Part shown: positions 56,488 to 64,000 of the stretch, piece by piece
Layout of the letters: every line of letters begins with the position of its first letter
Numbering within the stretch: the stretch's first letter is position 1
Assembly: GCF_000240165.1 (NCBI RefSeq)
Contig: NC_017586.1
Location: 186,001-250,000, forward strand
Source: Streptantibioticus cattleyicolor NRRL 8057 = DSM 46488
GTDB taxonomy: Bacteria; Actinomycetota; Actinomycetes; Streptomycetales; Streptomycetaceae
Length of the DNA: 64,000 nt
Reading direction: 5' to 3'
Notes under the pieces: generated by a model
Seen by the model: the letters and a program-made list of their open reading frames with translations, nothing else
The model's database searches: none
What the model was told of the DNA's origin: nothing
Position numbers and translations under genes: made by a program

Positions 56488-56508
56488 TAGGGTACCGACC
56501 GTACCCTA
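56488..56508. promoter_or_regulatory. TetR operator palindrome
   Basis: TAGGGTAC and GTACCCTA form perfect 8-base arms around CGACC in the 71-base gap between the barrel-protein gene and the TetR gene. The right arm ends 20 bases before the TetR start, overlapping any promoter there. This is a textbook autorepressor site. Confidence 0.8.
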
Positions 56509-56528
56509 TCTCGGAAGGAGGGGCCACG

Positions 56529-57143
56529 ATGGCGCCCGACCAGCAGCGCGGCAACGCGACCCGGCGCCGGGGCGCGGTGCTGGAGGAGGCGATCCTGCGA
56601 GCGGCGGCCGAGGAGTTGAAGGCCGGCGGATACGCGGGCATGACGATGGACCGGGTCGCCCAGCGCGCGGGCACCAACAAGAACGCGATCTACCGGCGTT
56701 GGCCGTCGCGCGCCGCGCTGGGCGTCGCCGCCTACCGCCACCTGGCCGACGCGGAGCTGCGCGTCCCGGACACCGGAACGCTGCGCGGCGACGCGCTGGC
56801 ACTGCTGCGCGCGGCGAACACGACCTGGTCGTCACCCCAGGGCGCGGTACTCCGCGACCTGCTCGCGGCGGCGGCCGACACCCCCGAACTCCTCACCCTC
56901 CTGCGGGAACAGGCCGGTGCGAGCGACACGGACACCGCATGGCTCACCCTGCTGGAACGCGCCGCGGCCCGCGGCGAGGCGACGGCCGGGGCGGTCCACC
57001 CACGCGTCGCCTCCGTCCCCCTGACCCTCCTGCGCGGCGAATACGCCGTCCGCGGCCTGCCCCAGGTCCCCGACGAAGTGCTGACCGAGATCGTGGACGA
57101 GGTCTTCCTGCCCCTGGTCCGCGGACGCGCGACCCAGCGGTGA
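56529..57143 (+). CDS. TetR-family regulator
   Basis: This 204-residue protein starts at ATG 56529 behind GGAAGGAGG. The helix-turn-helix (EEAILRAAAEELKAGGY, MTMDRVAQRAGTNKNAIYRRWPSRAAL) lies at about 18-66, followed by a TetR_C-type ligand domain. The perfect palindrome directly upstream is its probable operator. It likely represses itself and the divergent barrel-protein gene. An influence on the reducing PKS is possible but not shown. Confidence 0.92.
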   Translation: MAPDQQRGNATRRRGAVLEEAILRAAAEELKAGGYAGMTMDRVAQRAGTNKNAIYRRWPSRAALGVAAYRHLADAELRVPDTGTLRGDALALLRAANTTWSSPQGAVLRDLLAAAADTPELLTLLREQAGASDTDTAWLTLLERAAARGEATAGAVHPRVASVPLTLLRGEYAVRGLPQVPDEVLTEIVDEVFLPLVRGRATQR

Positions 57144-57376
57144 GCGGGCGCGTCACCTACGCCGGAACACGGACCACCCACCCCACGCCCCCGCCCCCGC
57201 CCTCCTCACCCCACCGCCCACCCAGCCGTACGTCCTCTGCGTGAGCCGCACCGCCGCGAAAGCCGTCCTACTCGCGGTTCGGGGCGGAAGAGGGCGTTGG
57301 GCGCACACTGGTGGACGTGGGGCGGCAAGAGTGGGCGGGGGTGGGCAGTAGCCTGGGGGTGGGGGGGCAGGAAGAC

Positions 57377-58375
57377 ATGGACGATGTGCTCGGGGAGTTG
57401 TTCGGGTCGCTCCGGTTGCGGGACGCGTTCCGCAGTCATTGGCGTGCGCGGGCGCCGTGGGGGATCCGGGGGCCGGCGGAGACGTGTGCGGTGTTGCACT
57501 ACATCGTCGAGGGCGGGTGCTGGGCGACGCTGGCGGAGGAGGTGGAGTTGCCCGGAGCGGCGCTCCATCTGCGGAGTTCGCTGTTGCGGCGGGGGGACGT
57601 GGCGATCTTCCCGTGGGGGGCGCCGCATGTGCTCAGCGACCGGCCGGGCCGGGAGGTGGTGCCGTTGGCGGCGGTGCTCTCCGGTCGCGGGCCGGAGGGG
57701 GACGGGGTGGTGCGGCTGCCCGGGCCGGGCCCGGAGACGACCATGCTGTGCGGCGGGCTGTACTACAACTCCGTGGGCGAGTCCGCGCTGTACCGTGCGC
57801 TGCCGCCGATGATGGTGGTGGATCACAGTGTCGTACGGCGGCAGCCGTTGCTGCACCACACGCTGTCCGCGCTGGCCGCGGAGGGCCAGGACGACCCGGT
57901 GGAACGGGAGTTGACCAGTGTGCGCGGCTTCGAGACGGCGCTGGTGCTGGCGTTGCGGCTGGCGTTGCGCGCTGAGGCGGCCAGTCGGCTGGCCGACGCG
58001 TATCCGTCGTTGCGGGCGCTGTGCCACCCCGGGATCAGCCGGGCGCTGATGGCGGTCTACCGGCGGTACGGCGAGCACTGGACGATCGATCTGCTGGCGC
58101 GGGAGGCCCGGATGTCCCGGACGGCGTTCACGACGGTCTTCCGTGAGCTGGTGGGCGAGAGCCCCGGGCGACACCTGACGGATCGTCGGATGCGGGAGGC
58201 GGCCCGGCTGCTCGGTGAGACCGGTGAGGCGCTGTCGGTGATCCCCGCGGCGGTCGGTTACCGCAGTTCGGTCGGGTTCCATCTGGCCTTCCGCAAGTGG
58301 TCGGGGATGACGCCGGGGGAATACCGGGACGCCTGCTCGGGCCGGCGTGGAGCGGCCGTCCGCGCGGTGTCCTGA
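57377..58375 (+). CDS. AraC-family regulator with cupin domain
   Basis: This 332-residue protein starts at ATG 57377 (AGGAAG upstream); the frame is open 22 codons further but without family character. An N-terminal cupin_6 domain (CAVLHYIVEGGCWATL, RRGDVAIFPWGAPHVL) is followed by two AraC helix-turn-helices in the last 100 residues (IDLLAREARMSRTAFTTVF, then VIPAAVGYRSSVGFHLAF, RKWSGMTPGEYR). Cupin_6 members often control the oxidoreductase next door; the convergent NmrA-type gene is the nearest candidate. Confidence 0.9.
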   Translation: MDDVLGELFGSLRLRDAFRSHWRARAPWGIRGPAETCAVLHYIVEGGCWATLAEEVELPGAALHLRSSLLRRGDVAIFPWGAPHVLSDRPGREVVPLAAVLSGRGPEGDGVVRLPGPGPETTMLCGGLYYNSVGESALYRALPPMMVVDHSVVRRQPLLHHTLSALAAEGQDDPVERELTSVRGFETALVLALRLALRAEAASRLADAYPSLRALCHPGISRALMAVYRRYGEHWTIDLLAREARMSRTAFTTVFRELVGESPGRHLTDRRMREAARLLGETGEALSVIPAAVGYRSSVGFHLAFRKWSGMTPGEYRDACSGRRGAAVRAVS

Positions 58376-58398
58376 GCCGGGCCGGCCACATCGCGGCG

Positions 58399-58438
58399 GG
58401 GGCGCGGCCGGGCCTCGTCGAAGACCCGGCCGCGCCCC
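58399..58438. terminator. bidirectional terminator in a convergent gap
   Basis: GGGGCGCGGCCGGG (58399-58412) and its exact complement (58425-58438) form a 14-base GC stem with a 12-base loop. It sits in the 71-base gap between the convergent AraC and NmrA-type genes and would stop both transcripts. Confidence 0.85.
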
Positions 58439-58446
58439 TCGCCATC

Positions 58447-59337
58447 TCAGCGCGCCCAGACCTGCCAGTCGCGGGCGGCGATCCAGTCGGCCACCGGGGT
58501 CGGCCGCACGCCCAGCGTCGACTCCAGTGCGGCCGGGTCGGACTCCAGCAGCGCGGCGCCCTCCTCGGTGGCGGCCCAGCGGTAGGTGCCCGCGATGCCG
58601 GCGGCGGTCTCCGCTCCGAACGCCTGGGCCAGCCCGGCCTCGAACCGCTCCGGCGGCAGCGGCACGTAGCGGATCTCGCGGCCGAGGACGGCGGCGAACC
58701 GCTCGGCCAGTTCCGGGCCGGTCAGCGTCTCGGCGCCGCCCAGGTCGATGGTCCGCCCGGCCACGTCCGCCGTGGTCAGGGCGGCGACCGTGGCCTTGGC
58801 CAGGTCCTCGTGGGAGAGCCAGGCGGCGCGCACCGACGGGGGCAGCGGGAACGCCAGCACCCCGTCGTTGACCAGGGCGGGGCCGGCGATGGGGCTGTAG
58901 AGGTTGTCGAGGTAGACCGGGGGGCGGATCGCGGTGGTGGGGACCCCGCTGTCCAGCAGGATCCGCTCGGCCTGCCGCCTGGTCTCGAAGCCGGTGAACT
59001 CCGTGGTCTGTGCGGGGATACGGGTGTTGCCGTTGACGACGAGCCGCGCGACGCCTTCGTCACGGGCCGCGCGGGCGACGTTCCGCGCGAACCGCACCAC
59101 CGTGTCGGGGTCGTAGACCTGCGGGATCAGGACGGAGGCGTGGGTGACGCCGGCGAACGCCTTGCGCACGGCCTCGGCGTCACCGAGGTCGCCGGTGAGG
59201 ACGTCCACCCCGGGGACGGCCTGGTCCGCCGCCGGGGCCGTCCGGGCGAAACCGCGCACCGTCCGCCCCTGCTCGGCGAGGAGCCGGGCCACCGCGCCGC
59301 CCTGGAACCCCGTCGCACCGATGACGAGAACTGTCAT
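58447..59337 (-). CDS. NmrA-family NAD(P)-binding protein
   Basis: This 296-residue atypical SDR has the N-terminal dinucleotide loop VLVIGATGFQGGAVARLL, then VRGFART and GDLGD at the NADP specificity strands. The mid part RPPVYLDNLYSPI and the C-terminal GGAETLTGPELAERFAAVLG are of the NmrA/YtfG class. It could be a redox sensor or a quinone/ketone reductase. It ends 75 bases from the next minus-strand gene boundary, so co-transcription with the aminotransferase operon upstream is possible. Start ATG 59337 follows a GAGGA site. Confidence 0.87.
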   Translation of the reverse strand: MTVLVIGATGFQGGAVARLLAEQGRTVRGFARTAPAADQAVPGVDVLTGDLGDAEAVRKAFAGVTHASVLIPQVYDPDTVVRFARNVARAARDEGVARLVVNGNTRIPAQTTEFTGFETRRQAERILLDSGVPTTAIRPPVYLDNLYSPIAGPALVNDGVLAFPLPPSVRAAWLSHEDLAKATVAALTTADVAGRTIDLGGAETLTGPELAERFAAVLGREIRYVPLPPERFEAGLAQAFGAETAAGIAGTYRWAATEEGAALLESDPAALESTLGVRPTPVADWIAARDWQVWAR

Positions 59338-59412
59338 TCCTCGTTCCTTCCGTTGCCTTGTTGTGAGGTGAGCCGGCCGCCCGCGGGTCGGGGCGGCCGG
59401 ATCGCGGCCGGG

Positions 59413-60495
59413 TCAGGGCGTGGTGTCCCACGTCCTCCCCGGTTCCGCCGACGCCGGGCCGAGCGCGTCGAGCAGCGCGTCGTTGGCTTCGCGGGTGCCG
59501 ATGGTCACCCGTACCCCCTCTCCGGCGAACGGCCGTACGGTCACGCCGCGTTCCGCGCAGCGGCGGGCCAGAACGAGGGCTCGTTCGCCGACCGGGAGCC
59601 ACAGGCAGTTGGCGTGGCTGCGCGGGATCCCGTCGACGCGTGCGGAGAGCGCGTCGGTCAGCCGGTCGCGTTCGGCGGCCAGCACGCGCACCCTGCGGCG
59701 CATCTCCGGTTCGGCCCGCAGTGCCGCCAGGCCGGCCGCCTGGGCGAGCGCGTTGGTGGAGAACGGGGTCACCACCTTGCGTACCGCCGCGGCCACCTGC
59801 GCGTCGGCCACCAGGAAGCCGAGCCGTATCCCGGCCAGCCCCCACGCCTTGGACAGGGTGCGCAGCACCACGACGTTGCGCCGGTGGCCGTGTTCGGCGA
59901 GCGTGTCCGGCAGCCGGGGGTCGGTGACGAACTCCCGGTACGCCTCGTCCACGGCCACCACGATGTGCGGGGGCACGGCGTCGAGGAACGCGGCGAGTTC
60001 GGGGCGGGAAATGGCCACACCGGTGGGGTTGTTGGGGTGGCAGAGCAGGACGAGCCCGGTGGCCGGGGTCACCGCGGCGAGCATGGCGTCGAGGTCGTGC
60101 CGGTGGTCGGGCAGGCACGGCACGGGTACGGAACGTCCGCCGCCGGCGGCGATCAGCACCGGGTACGCCTCGAAGGAGCGCCAGGCGTGCACCACCTCGC
60201 CGCCGCCGGCCGCCGTCGCCCTGACCAGGTGCTCGATCAGCGCGGCGGATCCGGCGCCGGTGACCACCCGTTCCGGTGCGACGCGGTACCGGGCGGCCAG
60301 CGCGTCGCGCAGTTCGGTCGCGGCCATGTCGGGGTAGCGGTGCACCCGGGCGGTGGCGTCGGCGACGGCTTCGGGCACCCCGGGCAGCGGGCCGAACGGG
60401 ACCTCGTTGGTGCTGAGGTTGACGTGGCGCTCCGGGATGCGGTGCACGATGTAGGAGGGGACCGCGTCGAGGTCGGCGCGGGTCAGCCCGGTCAT
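59413..60495 (-). CDS. HisC-like PLP aminotransferase
   Basis: This is a 360-residue fold-type I class II aminotransferase. The start ATG overlaps the stop of the upstream ThDP gene (ATGA); the larger open frame is not used. Marks: NLSTNEVPFGPLPGV, CHPNNPTG (about 152-159), Asp183 in VAVDEAYREF for the pyridine nitrogen, and Lys216 in TLSKAWGLAGIRLGF as the Schiff-base lysine. It resembles histidinol-phosphate aminotransferase, but there are no his genes here, so it probably aminates a ketone made by the neighbouring enzymes. Third or fourth gene of a coupled operon. Confidence 0.9.
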   Translation of the reverse strand: MTGLTRADLDAVPSYIVHRIPERHVNLSTNEVPFGPLPGVPEAVADATARVHRYPDMAATELRDALAARYRVAPERVVTGAGSAALIEHLVRATAAGGGEVVHAWRSFEAYPVLIAAGGGRSVPVPCLPDHRHDLDAMLAAVTPATGLVLLCHPNNPTGVAISRPELAAFLDAVPPHIVVAVDEAYREFVTDPRLPDTLAEHGHRRNVVVLRTLSKAWGLAGIRLGFLVADAQVAAAVRKVVTPFSTNALAQAAGLAALRAEPEMRRRVRVLAAERDRLTDALSARVDGIPRSHANCLWLPVGERALVLARRCAERGVTVRPFAGEGVRVTIGTREANDALLDALGPASAEPGRTWDTTP

Positions 60496-62408
60496 ACCCT
60501 CACCTCCGCGCGCCCGGCCGGCACGGCCGCCGCGTCCACGGGGAACGTCGGCTCGTCGAGGGGCAGGAACGGGACGAACGGCGGGACCTCCTCCTGGGAG
60601 ATCCGCAGGTCCAGCAGTCCGGGCAGGCCCGTCCCGGCGGGGACGTCGGCGGCCCGCGCGGCGTAGTCGGCGAGTGCCCGGTCGAGTTGTTCGCGGCTGT
60701 CGACGCTCGCCACCCACAGGCGGTCCGGGCCGCCGAGTCCGCGTGCCACCGTGGCGATGTCCACCGGCGCGTAGCGCACGGCCTCGATGCGGGCGTCGAA
60801 GAACGTCTGCTGCCTGGTGACGCACATGCCGTGCATCGCGTTGTTGAAGACCACGTACAGGATGGGCAGCCGCAGGTCGACGGCGGTGTGCACCTCCAGG
60901 CCGTTCATGAGGAAGGCGCCGTCGCCGCAGATCACCACGGTGCGCGAGCCGGCCCGGGAGCCGAGTTGGATTCCGACGGCCGCGCCGATGCTGTAGCCCA
61001 TGCCGCCGGCGCCCAGTGCGATGGTGGAGCTGGCCCCGCCGGGGACGTCGCTGAGGTGGATCGCGGCGGAGGCGCAGTTGCCGGCGTCCAGTACGAGGTG
61101 TCCCTGGGCCGGGAGCCATTTCGCCAGGGTGGTGATGGCCTCGCTCTGTCGCAGTGCGCCGCCGGAGGGTGCCGGGTCGAGCCGGCGGGCCGGCCTGGGC
61201 CGGTACCGGGTGCGCCGGTAGCCGTCCAACTCCGGGGCCTGGAAGGGCTGTTCGCGCAGCAGCGCGAGGAGGCGTCGTGCCACCACGCCCGCGTCCGCTC
61301 GCACCACCAGAGCAGGCGACACCGCGCGGGACGCCTCACCGGGGTCGACGTTGACCACCGCGACGCGGTTTCCCCGCAGGTCGCCGAGGGGGCCCCGGGT
61401 CATCGCGTTGAGTCCGGCGCCGATGGCGACGACGAGGTCGGCCTCGCGCAGCGCGGCGTGCGCGGAGGGGTGGCCCACCGCGCCGGCCACCCCGAGGTAG
61501 AGCGGGTCGGAGTTGGGGAACTCGGCGCGCGCCGACATCGTGACGGCCACCGGGATCCGCGCCGCGCGCGCGAACTCCACCACCGCCTCGCGGTCGGCGC
61601 TGCGTCGCACACCGTGGCCCAGCAGCACCACGGGCCGCCGGGCCCGCCGCATCGCGTCGAAGAGGGCACGCACCTCGACCGGGTCCGCCTCGGGCGGCGT
61701 GACCAGGTCACCGGGGGCGGACGGCCAGTCGGCCGGGCGCGGGGGCACGGTCCGCTCGAAGACGTCCCTGGGCAGCAGCAGCGCCACCGGGCCGGGCCGG
61801 CCGGACAAGGCGGTGCGGGCGGCGTGCGCCATCTCGTCCCAGAACCGCTCGGGGTCGGTCAGTGTCGTGGTGTGTTTGGTGACGACCGACAGCAGCCGTC
61901 GGGCGTCGACGGTGCGTCCGATCCCGGATCCGTCCTGGAAGGCCCCCTTGCCTGCCAGTTCCTGTGGTGGCTGTCCGACCAGGGCGAGCACCGGGACGGA
62001 CTCGGCGTAGGACTCGGCCAGTCCGACGGCCAGGTTGACCAGGGCGCCGCCGGAGGTCGAGCAGCACACGCCGAGCGTGCGGTGGACGCGGGCGTGGCCG
62101 TCGGCCATGAAGGCGGCGCCGTCCTCGCGGCGGGCCAGCACCGAGGTGAGCCGGCCCCGGCCCAGGCGGTGGATCGCGTCGTGCAGGTGCTCGATGTTGG
62201 CGCCGCTGACGCCGAAGACGTAGCGCAGACCCCAGTCGCGTAGCACCGTGACGGTCGCGTCGGCGACCGTGCGGGTGGCGGGGCCGGGCGGCGCCGCCTG
62301 TGGTGTTGCTCCCCGTTTCATCTTTCCCCTTGTCACTGCTCCCCCGTTGTCGCCGGCCGGGCCGGCCGTTCCCGTGCGCCGTCCCCGAGGTGGCGGCGTC
62401 CCCGTCAT
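60492..62408 (-). CDS. ThDP-dependent enzyme, acetolactate-synthase-like
   Basis: This is a 638-residue ThDP enzyme. The N-terminal PYR domain has the catalytic Glu95 in RREDGAAFMADGHAR. The middle domain is at about 245-400. The C-terminal PP domain has the metal/ThDP motif from GDGAFLMN (495-502) to VVFNN (519-523). The first 45 residues are a Pro/Gly-rich extension not seen in standard AHAS. It would decarboxylate a 2-keto acid and transfer the acyl anion to an acceptor. ATGA overlaps join it to the KAS III gene before and the aminotransferase after. No regulatory subunit (ilvN) is adjacent, which argues against branched-chain amino-acid synthesis. Confidence 0.9.
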   Translation of the reverse strand: MTGTPPPRGRRTGTAGPAGDNGGAVTRGKMKRGATPQAAPPGPATRTVADATVTVLRDWGLRYVFGVSGANIEHLHDAIHRLGRGRLTSVLARREDGAAFMADGHARVHRTLGVCCSTSGGALVNLAVGLAESYAESVPVLALVGQPPQELAGKGAFQDGSGIGRTVDARRLLSVVTKHTTTLTDPERFWDEMAHAARTALSGRPGPVALLLPRDVFERTVPPRPADWPSAPGDLVTPPEADPVEVRALFDAMRRARRPVVLLGHGVRRSADREAVVEFARAARIPVAVTMSARAEFPNSDPLYLGVAGAVGHPSAHAALREADLVVAIGAGLNAMTRGPLGDLRGNRVAVVNVDPGEASRAVSPALVVRADAGVVARRLLALLREQPFQAPELDGYRRTRYRPRPARRLDPAPSGGALRQSEAITTLAKWLPAQGHLVLDAGNCASAAIHLSDVPGGASSTIALGAGGMGYSIGAAVGIQLGSRAGSRTVVICGDGAFLMNGLEVHTAVDLRLPILYVVFNNAMHGMCVTRQQTFFDARIEAVRYAPVDIATVARGLGGPDRLWVASVDSREQLDRALADYAARAADVPAGTGLPGLLDLRISQEEVPPFVPFLPLDEPTFPVDAAAVPAGRAEVRV

Positions 62409-63433
62409 CGGTCCGCCCGCCAGCGGACGGTCATCGCGCTCACGAGGTCACCGCCGTTGGCGAAGGTCCCGAACGCGAGGACGTCGCCGTCCTCGACCAG
62501 GCCGCGGTCGAGTGCGTCCGCGACGGTCACGGGGATGGAGCCGGCGAAGAGGTTTCCGTACTTCGCCAGCGTGTCGTGTGTCCGTGCCTCGTCGATGCCG
62601 CAGCGTTTGCGCCATTCGGTGAGGAAGTCCTCGTTGGGTTGGTGGGTGATCAGAAGTGAGACGTCGTCGGTGGTCAGGCCGGCCTCGGCGAGGCTGGCGG
62701 CGACCGCCTGCGGCACCAGGGCCATGGAGTTCTCGCGGATGGCGGCCAGGCGTTCCTTCGTGAAGTTGACCGTGATCGGTCCGCAGCCGCGTTCCCAGTA
62801 GTTGCGGAACACCCCGTCGACCGGTTCGGGTTCGAAGCGCAGCAGGCCGTAGTTCTCGCCGTGCGAACGCTCGTAGGCCGACAGGATGCTGGGGCGGCCG
62901 GGTGCCACCAGGGTGGCGGTGGCGCCGTCGCCCAGCACCCGGGAGCGCTTGGAGCGCTGGAACTCCGGCAGCCGGGAGACGAAGTTGGTGACCGTCAGGA
63001 CGATGATGTTGCGGTGGACGCCGGATTCGACGAACGCCTTGGCGGTGCGCAGCCCGGTCAGCCACGAGCAGCAGCTGGTGTCGAGCTGGAGCACGGTGGC
63101 GTGGGAGGCGCCGATCGCCGACTGGACGGCGGGGCCGATCCCCGGCCAGAAGGTGTCGTTGAATACGCAGTTGTAGATGATGAGGTCGACCTCGTCGGCG
63201 GCGAGCCGGGTGCGCCGCAGGAGTTTGGCGCAGGCCGCCGCCCCCAGTTCGGCGGAGCTGTGGTCGGGCGAGGCGAAGCGGCGCTCGGCGACGCCACGGA
63301 AGAACTCGTGGTCGCCGAGGTCGTCGTGGGCGCCCCGTGGACCGGCGTTGGAGACGACGCGTTCGGGCAAGTAGCTGACCACGTCGATGAGTTGGGCGTG
63401 GCGCCCGGTGTGGTCGTCGGGTTCCGTCGCCAT
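62405..63433 (-). CDS. KAS III-like beta-ketoacyl synthase
   Basis: This is a 342-residue thiolase-fold condensing enzyme. The Cys-His-Asn triad is visible: Cys122 (or Cys121) in LDTSCCSW, His264 in ITHQPNEDF and Asn294 in KYGNLFAGS; LGDGATATLV is the usual loop. The two adjacent cysteines at the active site are unusual. It could prime a chain, condense two acyl units, or act as an acyltransferase as CerJ-type homologues do. Start ATG 63433 lies 4 bases after the SRPBCC stop; its own stop overlaps the ThDP start (ATGA). Confidence 0.9.
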   Translation of the reverse strand: MATEPDDHTGRHAQLIDVVSYLPERVVSNAGPRGAHDDLGDHEFFRGVAERRFASPDHSSAELGAAACAKLLRRTRLAADEVDLIIYNCVFNDTFWPGIGPAVQSAIGASHATVLQLDTSCCSWLTGLRTAKAFVESGVHRNIIVLTVTNFVSRLPEFQRSKRSRVLGDGATATLVAPGRPSILSAYERSHGENYGLLRFEPEPVDGVFRNYWERGCGPITVNFTKERLAAIRENSMALVPQAVAASLAEAGLTTDDVSLLITHQPNEDFLTEWRKRCGIDEARTHDTLAKYGNLFAGSIPVTVADALDRGLVEDGDVLAFGTFANGGDLVSAMTVRWRADR

Positions 63434-63437
63434 GGTG

Positions 63438-64000
63438 TCAGCCGTTCGCCGGGGCGCCGCCGAAGCGGTGTTCCAGGATGCGTTTGAGGTTGGCGGTCTC
63501 GATGCGGTGGATGGCGTCGAAGTTGGGCCAGATGTCGCCGACCCAGTAGCGGTCGGTGCGGGCCCGGCCTTCGGCGATGTAGTCGGGGACGTCGGTGACG
63601 GACCGGTCGTAGTAGGGGTGCTTGCAGTTGGTCCACAGCACGACGGTGCCGGGGCGGCGCAGCGTCCGGGTGGCGTCGATGAACGTGAAGTAGTAGCGCA
63701 TCCACAGTTCCTTGCCCTGGTCCCAGGCGCACGGGTAGAACACCAGCCCGTACTCGGGGCCCTTCATCACGTCGGCGCGGATGAAGATCTCGGTGTCGGG
63801 CTGGATGGCCTCGGTGCCCCGGTACAGGCCGCCGCCGACGTGGCGGAGGTCCCGGACGCTGAAGGTCCACTCCTCCATGGAGTGGACGTTGGCCGCGTAG
63901 TCGAAGACGACGTCGTACGGCACGTCGATGTACTCCCCCAGCGAGCAGTACTGGCCGAAGACCTCCTGGTGCGAGTAGGTCTCCTTGGTGCCTTCCGTCA
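63438..64000 (-). CDS. SRPBCC/START-like protein, N-terminus at window edge
   Basis: The frame is open to the window edge. The last bases, read on the minus strand, are TGACGGAAGGC, so an ATG may begin with the first base outside. The 187 visible residues (SHQEVFGQYCSLGEYIDVPY, VVFDYAANVHSMEEWTFSVR, YYFTFIDATRTLR, LWTNCKHPYYDRS, IHRIETANLKRILEHRF) fit the small-molecule-binding SRPBCC fold of polyketide cyclases and related proteins in size and pattern. The exact family is not certain. It is the first visible gene of the KAS III / ThDP / aminotransferase operon and may bind or shape the intermediate. Confidence 0.6.
   Translation of the reverse strand, partial: TEGTKETYSHQEVFGQYCSLGEYIDVPYDVVFDYAANVHSMEEWTFSVRDLRHVGGGLYRGTEAIQPDTEIFIRADVMKGPEYGLVFYPCAWDQGKELWMRYYFTFIDATRTLRRPGTVVLWTNCKHPYYDRSVTDVPDYIAEGRARTDRYWVGDIWPNFDAIHRIETANLKRILEHRFGGAPANG

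Noticed and set aside
59413-60495. Histidine biosynthesis gene hisC
   Set aside because: No other his gene nearby and the gene is translationally coupled to ThDP and KAS III genes.
59413-62408. ThDP enzyme plus aminotransferase as a PigD/PigE-type prodigiosin branch
   Set aside because: No other prodigiosin gene (condensing ligase, proline-loading or bipyrrole genes) is present, and the aminotransferase is HisC-like, not of the class III PigE type.
1-64000. CRISPR arrays, rRNA or tRNA genes, phage late genes
   Set aside because: Looked for regularly spaced repeats, rRNA signatures and cloverleaf-like segments by eye; none found. A covariance-model search could still reveal a small RNA.

Overview
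The window is a GC-rich (roughly 70%) actinomycete segment, most likely Streptomyces or a close relative. This is inferred from codon use with G/C at third positions, type I polyketide synthases with actinobacterial docking ends, a gamma-butyrolactone-receptor-type regulator, a cyanase operon, and many LysR/TetR/AraC-controlled oxidoreductase operons. No rRNA, tRNA or CRISPR array was found.

Layout. 0-11.9 kb: the 3' end of a modular type I PKS. One gene is cut by the left edge (ER-KR-ACP / KS-AT-DH-KR-ACP). The next is the terminal module with a thioesterase (KS-AT-ACP-TE). 11.9-23.4 kb: a decayed border zone holding a truncated copy of the nearby receptor-type TetR gene, a broken Tn3-family transposase, a truncated metallo-beta-lactamase, a DUF2071-like gene split by an IS, and a broken TnsA-like endonuclease. 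Intact genes lie between them: aldose 1-epimerase, butyrolactone-receptor homologue, FAD monooxygenase, secreted lipase and VanX-type dipeptidase. 24-38.6 kb: small catabolic or detoxification units, each with its own regulator: SDR/quinone reductase with LysR, a Baeyer-Villiger-type monooxygenase, an MFS exporter with a CGNR protein, epoxide hydrolase, and alpha/beta hydrolase plus amidase with TetR. They are separated by pseudogene scraps. 38.6-41.8 kb: a cyanate operon (cynR divergent from cynT-cynS) extended by a CMP/dCMP-type deaminase and a NUDIX hydrolase. 42.3-44.7 kb: an MBL-fold hydrolase / tautomerase (frameshifted) / nitronate monooxygenase operon. 45.3-46.1 kb: the second IS copy, inserted in the stop codon of the next gene.

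46.1-64 kb is the most unusual part. It carries a single large reducing PKS whose domain order (KS-AT-DH-MT-ER-KR-ACP, no TE) is that of fungal highly reducing iterative PKSs, and a membrane fatty-acid desaturase. It also carries a tightly overlapping operon of an SRPBCC-like protein, a KAS III-like ketosynthase, a ThDP-dependent acetolactate-synthase-like enzyme and a HisC-like PLP aminotransferase. Between these lie an NmrA-type reductase, an AraC regulator, a TetR regulator with a clear palindromic operator, and a TIM-barrel protein. Together they look like a cryptic gene cluster that would build a reduced, C-methylated, desaturated acyl chain and elaborate it by C-C bond formation and transamination. 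The product is unknown to me, and the joint action of the two halves is inference from proximity.

The two IS copies are in opposite orientation about 26 kb apart, with identical transposases, so the central segment could invert by recombination between them.
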